64,000 nucleotides of DNA, taken from Diadophis punctatus similis (lineage: Eukaryota; Chordata; Lepidosauria; Squamata; Dipsadidae). The DNA lies in the NCBI GenBank assembly GCA_023053685.1, contig JALIGW010000005.1, positions 48,828,742-48,892,741 on the forward strand. The letters run 5' to 3'. Numbering within the stretch: the stretch's first letter is position 1; every line of letters starts with the position of its first letter. The notes beneath the pieces were generated by a model. That model ran no database searches, was not told where the DNA came from, and worked only from the letters and a program-made list of their open reading frames with translations. Made by a program: the position numbers and the translations under genes. This document shows, piece after piece, positions 56,301 through 64,000 of this stretch.

Positions 56301-59300
56301 ATAGATTAATTTTTTCACAGATTTAGGAGTTGTGTTTAAGTCTTCACTAGCTTTATTGTGAATTGTAATTCCGCTCTTCTAAAAATCAGAGTTGAGAATT
56401 TAAAAAAGAAATGACATTTCTGAATCTTTGTAATGTTTTAAATATTTGGAAGCTATTTGGCATATTCTTATCAAATTCATATTATAGAATACATAGATAT
56501 CATTTAAAATGTCCTTAGTAATATTTTATTTACAATCTGCCTAATACTTCTTTCTGTTCTTCTTTTTCCTGTTACAGCTTGAAAAGCAATTGTCATGCTG
56601 TCTTATGTAGAAAAGTTCCACTGTATTATCATATTGTTCTGTAAAATAAACAGTGCTATAGTGTAGTAATATTAACCCATTGCAAGCAAACTTCAGAATG
56701 AGCAAGCGAACAAGGGGTGAAATTCCTTTAGGAAGGTTAGTGAAAGTTGAAGAATTACACTTGTACTTATTCTAGTGAGTAGTTGTAGTATCTTCATGTA
56801 TTACAATGTGACTGTTTTGCGTAAATGTTCTTTGGCCAGATAGATTTTCTTTCTTTCCAAATTAAAATTATATATACTTCTACCTTTTTTTTCTGTAGTA
56901 GGATTCAAGAATCCATAAGATCTCCAGGTGGTTTTCCATTTGGAAAATGAAAAGGTCCAGATCTTTCTAAACGCAAGACTTTTTGTCAAATAGTCTTCAA
57001 AACATAAGTCTTAAATTGAGAGAAAATGAACATCCTGAAACTGAAATTTTTGTATTTTCCCAGATATTCTGAAACATGCATGCATTAAATTTTGTTATAC
57101 ATATATGTATTATATTTTTAAATGAAATGGTTAAAAATCAGAATCTAAAGTGCAAATTGAGTAGGTGATGTAGTTAATAGTAAATATAATTTTAGAGTCA
57201 AGTTTTATATACTGGTAATTGTAATGTTTTAAAAATAAATAACTGTGCAGAGAGTCTAATTTGGAATCTGATTTAGATAGTGTGGCATTTTAATACATTT
57301 CATTTCTCTTTAGTCTTGAATGGATCAAACCTTATGCTTATTTTCTGCTTCTTGTATAATCTTTCACTGCCAAGCAGGACTAGAGCACTGATCAGCAACA
57401 ATTTAATGTCTTATCACTCTTAACCTGAAATGTTACTTAGATTGTTTACTTATTTTAAGTAAGCATTATTGATTTGGCTGTATTGATTTTTTCACTGAGT
57501 GCCCTTTTTTAGTAATATACTATATTTTCCAAAACACTCTTGTTTGTATGTAGACAAATACTGGTTCTAATATGAGAATTTGAAATACCGTACTTTTTCA
57601 GGTGATTTTCTGAAATTTAAAATCAGTTTTCTATAAACATTTATGTATTCTCCTTGTATCCTCAAAAGGGAAAAAAATCTTTTTAGAGGAAACATTTGGA
57701 TTTCATTGCAATTATAAAGATAGCTTCTATATAATTATGTCATGTGTTCTTCTTGACAAGCAGATTGGATAATGAAATTCAAAATCTCTGCTAAACAGGT
57801 CAAAGTTCAGTTTGAATAGGACTAGAAATTGAAACAAAAACTCATTTGGATACTTCGTTATATTGTTATGATGGTTTTAATAGTTAATCTTTGTATGTCA
57901 CTGCTGTAAAATGGATAGTGTTATAAATTATTTAAATAAATAGTTTGATTCTATAGAATTCTGGGCCTGAAGGATATATTCATAACAAATTCATAGTAGT
58001 GATTTTTTCCCCTCCACAATTAAATCTTTTGTCCGGGAAAATTGGACATTTATAAAAGGCATTTTCTTTTGTTCTGCTGAAGATTTTGCTGCAGTTTCTT
58101 GAACCACAGTATTTCTTGGACTCATTCTCCAAGAAATACTGCAACACAGCCTGAGCTGTGTCATATAGACTAGTAATATTAACAAGGCACCTTTGGCCAC
58201 CTCATAAAACATCTAATTTTATTCCAGCCTTTTCTGGTTCTAACCCAGCAGATTTCAGTGGGTTAATCCTGATCTGCTATCTTTCTACAATGACTTATCA
58301 CAATTGGATGTAGAGGAGACTGCTCTAGACAGCTATTTTGAGTCCACAATAGTTTAGAAGCCTGTACAGATCAGTTTATTGCTATGTTGTTTTTCATCTT
58401 TATTGAAACAATAAAGTAATGGGGCAAAAACTGGAGTGGCTTAATCAGTGCTGGATTGCACATAAGGTAGTCCTTGATTTACAACCATAATTGAACCCAA
58501 AAATTTTGTTGCCAAGCAAGGCAGTTGTTAAGTGAGATTTGCCTCATGTTACAACCTTTTTGCCACAATTGTTAAATGAATCGCTGCAGTTAAGTGAATC
58601 GTGGTCGTTAAGCAAATCTGGCTTCCCCTATTGACTTTGCTTGTCAGAAGCCAGCTGGGACCTTAAGACAGTGCAAATACATGGCAGTTGCAAAGTGCCC
58701 GATCACATGACCCTGGGGATGTTGCAATAGTCGTAAGTGTGAAAACTGTTCGTAAGTCCTTTTTTCAGTGCTTCAGTAACTTCAAACGATCACTAAACAA
58801 ATGGTTGTAAGTCGAGGACTACCTATACAACTCTGTTTTTCCTTTTGAATTGGGAAAGGGAGGACAGGGCTGATCCCTGACTATGGTAGTAGAGTGGGTG
58901 TTGCCAACGACTGAAGTGCAAGCCAAAGAAGATAGAAGGTTAATGAATAATTCCACAGTCTGTATGAGAACAATTCAATCTATTTAGTTACATTTTCCTT
59001 AGAATAAGTCGATAGCTTCAGAGTATTCCTAGGTCTTTCATTGTCAATTAAGACAAAAGTGAAATTTAATGCATGCTCCCTTTTACCAACCGTAGCTAAT
59101 AGCTAATATTCCAGTTAGAAAATGGCAATTTCCTTTTTAATTTTTGCAAAGTTGTGTACACCGAGCTGTTTTTTTAAGACTGCCTGGATACTTACATTAG
59201 TTTAAAATACTGTACAACTGTCATCTGGTACCAGGCATATTATGACTTTTTATTAGTTTTGATATTCAATGAAAATGCCGGATTTTGAGATACAGATTCT

Positions 59301-62300
59301 ATATTGTAGTACCTAACATAAGTCTCCTTAAGTCATCCATAGCAGCCTTTCTTAATATGTTTTTTCATGCCAAGATTCAGAAAACAGACAAAAGATGGAA
59401 ACCTTTTTCTTGTAGATTCCATTCTATTCCTTGCATAGCCCCTACTTTTAATCCTTATCTTGGGTTGTTAATTTTTTCTAGATCTTTTAAATATATTTTA
59501 TTTTTTGCAAAATGTATTTAACTGTACAATAGATTTTCATAAGAGTTGTGATATGTCAATAGATAGAGTATGTCAATGTTTTTGCCACAATCTATCTGCC
59601 GTTAGCCTGCTTAAGATTTGTGATGTTTGTATCTTAGTCATGTTTCTAAATTGATTGCTCTGCAGTGGCAATTTGCTCCTTAATATTTCATGCTACTCTT
59701 CTAAAAACAGATGATGTGCAGATTTTCCTATATAACATTGGGATCCCAATGTTTAATAGAAAGGGCATCTCTAGCAGAAAATGTATATCCAGTGTTAAAT
59801 CACACAGACCTGACAGTTGAATAAGTTGATAGGCTACAATAAATAAACTTGAATTGTGAAAGAGACTTTGAAGAAAAACTTGTTATCATATGCAATATAA
59901 ATCATTGTACGCTAAAAACATGTTACTGTTGATATATCATTTTAACTGCTTCATCTTGTGTTAGGATGAGCACAGCAGCATTCCCATCTCCAGCTGCTGA
60001 AATGGCAGAAATGAATCGAATTCAGTATGAAATTGAATATACCGAAGGGATCAACCAGAGAATGAGAGTTCCAGAAAAACTCAAGGTAGCACCACCAAAT
60101 GCTGACCTTGAGCAGAGTTGTCCTGAAGGAGGACTTCCAAATGCCAGTGTAACAATGCAGGTGCCAGAGCGGATTGTAGTGGCAGGTATGTTTAGCTTTA
60201 GATGAGGAGTTCTTAACCTAATTATCCTTATGATAGATTTCAGGGCTGTCATGAGTTTCAATGGAAAAAGAATCATAACTCTTTTTTCAAATGTATTATA
60301 TGTTTATTTTTTAATGCTTTGATCATTGTACTTGAGCATAATTGATTTATTTTGTAATATGGTCTATGACTTTTATGCATTTAAATCATTTCTCTGAGGA
60401 GGGGTTTATAGAATTCACCAGTCTTTCCATGGAAATCATGGCACAAAATAGTTAAACCCCTTTCTTTCTTTTATCAGCTCTGTATCTATCTACTGCATAC
60501 CGTGTTATACATGGGTGTATAGTGTATTGTGTATATTATTTAAAATGGTATCTGTAAACAAATATGTAGTGATTCCAAAAACATTGCCTACAATCACTAG
60601 ATGATCTTATGCTTTGGATCTCTCAGTAAATTTATATTTGAAGTTAAATATATATAAAGCATCATGTTTCTGCAGTCCATTGCAGTACAACGAAAAACTT
60701 AATGTATTATTGACTTGAAACTTAACTCATTTCAGGTAATAGTGAAGACATTCCACTTTCTAGGCCCCCAGATCTAGATCTTCTACAGTCAACTCCATTC
60801 AAGTCTCTATCGCTGAAAACACCTCCCCGTGTTATTTCACTTAGTGATCGTCCACTAGATTTTCTGGACCTAGAGAGACCTCCTCCTCACAATCCTCAGA
60901 ATGAAGAGGCTAGTATACTTTTTTTCTTCCTTGCTAATATCACATTTTGCTAATATCACATTTTATTTTAATATTTTATTAAAGCCAAAAACAAAACATT
61001 GAAAATGTTCTACATGATAATCCTATTCAGAATACAGAGGGTTCTTGAATTACAATGGTAATTGGACCAGAATTTATGTCTCTAACTCATGCAATCATGT
61101 AGTGCAATGTCACACAACTGCATTGCTTAGCCACGGCAATCCCTGAAATCCTGTTGCAGTTGCTAAGTGAGGATTGTGGGTCATTAAACAAGCAGCTACT
61201 TCCAACTTCCTGCCAACTTCCAACAACCATAGTCAGTGGGGAGGTCCACAAGAAATTGCAAATCCTAGGAGATTTGCAAGCAGGCTGGTAGGTAGGTAAG
61301 TGACTTCTGGTGGGGGGGAGGGTGCACAAGGTGGTACAAGTGGGAAAGCAGGGCACTAGCATGGTGGGTGGATGCTGCTGGATGGGTGAAGTACAAGAAG
61401 CTGAGGAGGGTGTGAAAGTGGCCATGGAGTCACAGCACAAGCATAGCAAAGTGTGGAGGCTGTGCAGGTGGCTGGTACAAGCACAGAGGAGCTGTGGGGT
61501 GTGTGTGTGTGTGTGTGTACAAGTGGGTGAGACTTTCCCAAACAATTTGCAATCTTACCTACGAGTTTCCCTATATTGACTTTGGGGGAAGAGAAGGTGA
61601 CAGATCATGCTCATGTGACATGGAATGGTGCAAACTTCATAAGTGTGAACCAGTTGCCAAGTACCCAGATCATGATCATGTAACCATGAGGGTGGCAGAA
61701 TGACTGGAAGTTTGAGGAACAATTTTAACCACCATTCATTCAGCAGCATCATAACTTTCAACGGTCATTGAATATGTGGTCATTACCTGAAGACCACGTA
61801 GAGTATAAAATTTATTCAGTATGAATCTTGAATAAGAGTGAAGGTATTATCAGAGTGTATAAAAAAACTGATTATTTGTTCTCATTTCACTAGTATTCCT
61901 TCTATAACATTGCATGTTAATAAAATTGTTTAAAGAGCTCTGTTGAGATTAAGCTGAAAGAAAATTAATGTATGCCTTTTTAAATGTTTTAATATATATT
62001 TGTTAACAGAAACAGACTTCTAAGTTAAAGGAGTCACAAATAATTTTAGTCATTTTAATAACTGTTTAATTATTGATAGTATAGATTCTACACAGTAGAT
62101 TACTAGTGTTGAAAGTATATATTGTACATTATTGTACATTATTTCAAAGATGAGCTTATATTCGTTTTTGTAAACTAATATGGAAGGTTGGGGTTCAGAA
62201 TACAACAGGTTTCTCTGAGGCCATCCTGGTGAGTTAATTATACAAGTGAGAGCTATGCCATCGTTCACAGTCTTTACAACTGTTCATCCATTTTTATTTC

Positions 62301-63678
62301 CATGTGCCAAGTTTAATACCCTAAAGTAGCACTTAAAATCCTTTTTTAAGTTAAACTTTATATAGTTGTAATAATATATAATTAGGCATATAGGGCACTA
62401 ATTCACTAATTCTAAGATGATGTGATGGAAAGTAGTGAGGACGGGGAGGGAGGGGGTGTACTTCAGAGGGAGAAGGGGCAACTCAGCCCAGATACCGTAT
62501 ATGAGAGAGAGAGAGAGGGTGAAGACAGTCCCTCCCTAATAGTTCACCAAGTACATTGTAGGTGCAGATAGTAGAGTCTTTAGTTTGGCATTATAGGTGC
62601 CAGACTAAATTCAGCTTGGAAGAATTACTATGTACCAGTATCATTCTTGGGTTTGGGCCTGACAGGCATATCATCTTAATCTCCATCTTTATTGGGTTAA
62701 CAATAAATTAGTTTTCTGACGTTGCTCTTATTTAATTCAGGATTTAAGTGCTTATGCATGAGTGACAGACATTCAGTTTCTAAGTACAGAGCTGATAACT
62801 GACTCATAAAACTTTTATTTGCCCATAATTTATTTAATTATTTATCTTGAAATCCATCTACAAAAGCAGTCTGAAGAATTGCTACTGGCTTTATACTATT
62901 ATAGAAGTTTAGAAGAAAAGAAGCTATCAGATCGAGATTTACTGGGTCTGGAAATAGATATTACACAAACTAATAGAATTCTATTTTATTTTTATTTTTT
63001 GTTATAGAATATAATAGCAGAACCTTGAAATCTGATGAATATCCTTTTTCCCCTTTTATATCAAAGAGAAGCAGGACGGGGTAATCAAGAGGGGTTTTTT
63101 TCCATCCCTTCCTAAGCTGATGCCCTATAATGGTCATTGGATTTCTTTTTCATTGCTATCTCCATATTCCTCAGCATTGGGAATGTTGATTTATATGAAA
63201 TGCTACATGAGATTTCCTGGTTACTTCGCTGTTCTAGGTTACAGGAGTAATCAAGCAGGAACAATCGGGCAGTGTGTACTAGAACATTTATTCACTTCCA
63301 ATAAACTGAACTTTCTCTGAATTCTTAGTATTATATACGAATCTACGCACTTAATTGTATATGACTCTGGGTTAGAGTTATTTGTGAATTACACATTTTC
63401 AAAATCATGATTGCTAAAATATAGGGGATCGTTGTATGAAATAAAGATCTTACATTCTAACAGAAAATCCATTATTTAAAAAGCATTACAAAATCACTTG
63501 CCTACTACCTTAAGCTAGTTATTAATGCTATTAATACAGTAAAATACTATCTTTGATTTGTTTCTTTTCTTCTTCTTTTTTTCTGGCAGATTCGGTCAGT
63601 AGGAAGGCTGAAAAGAGAACGTTCCATGAGTGAAAATGCAACTCGTCAGAATGGCCAGTTGATGAGAAATGAAGCAGT
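53170..63678 (+). CDS. MFF: Mitochondrial fission factor, 5' part (gene partial at its 3' end)
   Basis: Exons: non-coding about 53170-53312, then 56578-56735 (ATG at 56698), 59965-60185, 60736-60908 and 63590-63678. The coding part in the window is 521 bp, 173 residues plus two bases, about half the human protein. MFF is a tail-anchored outer-membrane protein of mitochondria and peroxisomes that recruits DRP1 for fission. Visible here are the N-terminal DRP1-binding region (RIQYEIEYTEGINQRM), VPEKLKVAPPNADLEQ, MQVPERIVVAG, PLDFLDLERPPP and the AMPK-site block RLKRERSMSENATRQNG, all closely matching human MFF. The coiled coil and C-terminal anchor are outside the window. Oddities are a GC donor after 60908 and Ala at the second AMPK serine. 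Confidence 0.95.
53313..54570. other. MFF intron 1, first part
   Basis: The first 300 bp remain GC-rich, tailing off from the CpG island. The rest is unremarkable and no further exon is evident. Confidence 0.45.
54574..54728. repeat. Perfect 47-bp inverted repeat
   Basis: Arms 54574-54620 and 54682-54728 are exact reverse complements, beginning TAGGTGAATTGTCTTGGC and ending GCCAAGACAATTCACCTA, with a 61-bp spacer. It lies in MFF intron 1 and abuts the hAT MITE at 54732. Confidence 0.97.
54732..54866. mobile_element. hAT MITE, CAGGGGTGTCAAACTC family
   Basis: Ends CAGGGGTGTCAAACTCG and GCGTTTGACACCCCTG, GC-rich interior. Flanks acctaagt and cactaagt match at 6 of 8 positions. Confidence 0.85.
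54880..55600. other. MFF intron 1, middle part
   Basis: AT-rich; contains a short duplication of AAACTGAGAATTT around 55122-55160. No repeat family recognised. Confidence 0.4.
55612..55997. mobile_element. TIR repeat, CAGGTAGTCCTCGAC family, copy 2
   Basis: Ends CAGGTAGTCCTCGATTTAC and GTCAAGGACTACCTG. The interior is the reverse orientation of copy 1 (TTAACAACTGTGGCAAGAAA). Confidence 0.78.
56578..56735 (+). CDS. MFF: MFF exon 2 (5' UTR and start codon)
   Basis: Acceptor ttcctgttacag, donor GGAAG|gttagt. The ATG at 56698 opens MSKRTRGEIPLGR, matching the human MSKGTSSDTSLGR start, so coding is 56698-56735. The first 120 bp are untranslated and hold one short upstream ORF. Confidence 0.9.
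56595..56666 (+). promoter_or_regulatory. Upstream ORF in MFF leader
   Basis: ATG at 56595 opens a 23-codon frame that stops at TAG 56664-56666, 31 bp before the MFF start. The context GTCATGC is weak, so leaky scanning or reinitiation would be expected. Whether it is used is unknown. Confidence 0.45.
56740..58460. other. MFF intron 2, first part
   Basis: AT-rich intron. A small imperfect hairpin (GTATTTCTTGGACTCATTCT, then CCAAGAAATAC) lies near 58105-58140. No other feature seen. Confidence 0.4.
58464..58826. mobile_element. TIR repeat, CAGGTAGTCCTCGAC family, copy 3
   Basis: Ends AAGGTAGTCCTTGATTTAC and GTAAGTCGAGGACTACCT, with TTAAGTGAATCGTGGTCGTT inside; same orientation as copy 1. Confidence 0.75.
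58830..59960. other. MFF intron 2, second part
   Basis: AT-rich intron leading to exon 3. Nothing recognised. Confidence 0.4.
59965..60185 (+). CDS. MFF: MFF exon 3 (DRP1-binding region)
   Basis: Acceptor cttgtgttag, donor GCAG|gtatgt, 221 bp, phase 2 to phase 1. Encodes AAFPSPAAEMAEMNRIQYEI then VPEKLKVAPPNADLEQ and NASVTMQVPERIVVAG, nearly identical to human MFF. An in-frame Met (MSTAAF) begins right at the junction. Confidence 0.97.
60190..60730. other. MFF intron 3
   Basis: Short AT-rich intron with ordinary GT-AG ends; no repeats seen. Confidence 0.5.
60736..60908 (+). CDS. MFF: MFF exon 4
   Basis: Acceptor catttcag, 173 bp, phase 1 to phase 0. Encodes NSEDIPLSRPPDLDLLQSTP and DRPLDFLDLERPPPHNPQNE. 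The boundary by protein homology is after GAG at 60908, where the intron starts gctagt: a GC rather than GT donor. Confidence 0.93.
61030..61800. mobile_element. TIR repeat, CAGGTAGTCCTCGAC family, diverged copy 4
   Basis: GGGTTCTTGAATTACAATGG at the left, and at the right ACTTTCAACGGTCATTGAAT with TACCTGAAGACCACG. The middle is expanded by G-rich sequence and a short (TG)n. Boundaries approximate. Confidence 0.55.
61805..63585. other. MFF intron 4, second part
   Basis: AT-rich intron with a short GA run (GAGAGAGAGAGAGAGGG) near 62502-62518. No repeat family or exon recognised. Confidence 0.4.
63590..63678 (+). CDS. MFF: MFF exon 5 (AMPK site block)
   Basis: Acceptor ttctggcag, donor CAGT|gtgagt, 89 bp, phase 0 to phase 2. 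Encodes IRSVGRLKRERSMSENATRQ then NGQLMRNEAV. The serine of RERS matches AMPK site Ser155 of human MFF; the Ser172 position is Ala (GCA). Later exons are off the window. Confidence 0.94.
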
Positions 63679-63799
63679 GTGAGTAGAAAAGGATTATGAA
63701 TGCATCTGTAAATGAAACCTCATCTGTGTTTTTTCTTAGTTCTTGATTAAGAAATGCTTTCAAGTGTTTATTTGATCTATTTACAGGCCTTTAATATTA

Positions 63800-63950
63800 G
63801 CCTTGAGCAGAGATCTTCAAACTTGGCAACTTTAAGACTTGTGGACTTCAACTCCAAGAATTCTCCAGCCAGCATAGCTGGCTGGAGAATTCTGGGAATT
63901 GGAGTCCACAAGTCTTAAAGTTGCCAAGTTTGAAGACCTCTGGCCTTGAG
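63800..63950. mobile_element. Palindromic hAT MITE with perfect target duplication
   Basis: Element 63808-63942 begins CAGAGATCTTCAAACTTGGC and ends GCCAAGTTTGAAGACCTCTG, folding back around a CCAGCATAGCTGG centre. GCCTTGAG is duplicated exactly at 63800-63807 and 63943-63950. It matches the module of the 473-1640 array, so identifies that array's family as hAT-type. Confidence 0.94.
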
Positions 63951-64000
63951 GCTCAAAATTGATCTTACCTGTTTGTAAATAATGCAATGAAAAAGTTAAA

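Overview
This window is vertebrate nuclear DNA, almost certainly from a squamate and most likely an advanced (caenophidian) snake. The evidence is spliced genes with GT-AG introns, plus a squamate repeat mix: CR1/L3-like and L2-like LINEs, a BovB (RTE) fragment, tRNA-derived and Sauria-type SINEs, many hAT-type MITEs, and an (AATAG)n microsatellite joined to a LINE-like tail, as reported for advanced snakes. The species cannot be named from sequence alone.

Two protein-coding genes lie head-to-tail on the + strand. COL4A3 (collagen alpha-3(IV)) fills 1..48.5 kb. Its last 32 coding exons are present (1909..48279). They keep phase at every junction, sum to 1287 residues, and end in a complete NC1 domain, a stop at 48277-48279 and an AATAAA at 48470. 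The 5' part, about a quarter of the protein, lies outside the window on the left. MFF (mitochondrial fission factor) begins in a CpG-rich promoter near 53 kb. The window holds one non-coding exon and four coding exons (to 63678), with the 3' half off the right edge. The COL4A3-MFF order matches the mammalian arrangement. The two products are not known to work together: COL4A3 is a basement-membrane protein and MFF is a mitochondrial outer-membrane receptor for DRP1.

By region: 0-1.8 kb, GC-rich low complexity plus a nested foldback-repeat array; 1.9-28.1 kb, collagenous exons 1-19 among LINE, SINE and MITE insertions; 28.9-32.5 kb, one 3.6-kb composite hAT-like element with a perfect 8-bp target duplication and a GC-rich core holding a 108-bp tandem repeat; 33.8-42.6 kb, collagenous exons 20-27, broken by a foldback cluster (35.3-36.3 kb) and two more hAT-like elements; 42.7-48.3 kb, the five NC1 exons; 48.5-52.9 kb, intergenic SINE, L2 and CR1 debris; 53-64 kb, MFF.

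I found no new defence, mobile or RNA system. The points most worth checking are: an Arg codon at a Gly position of the COL4A3 triple helix beside tandem in-frame splice donors; an extra Cys at the NC1 border; loss of the second AMPK serine in MFF and a GC-AG intron in the same gene; the 3.6-kb composite transposon; and several very clean foldback structures.
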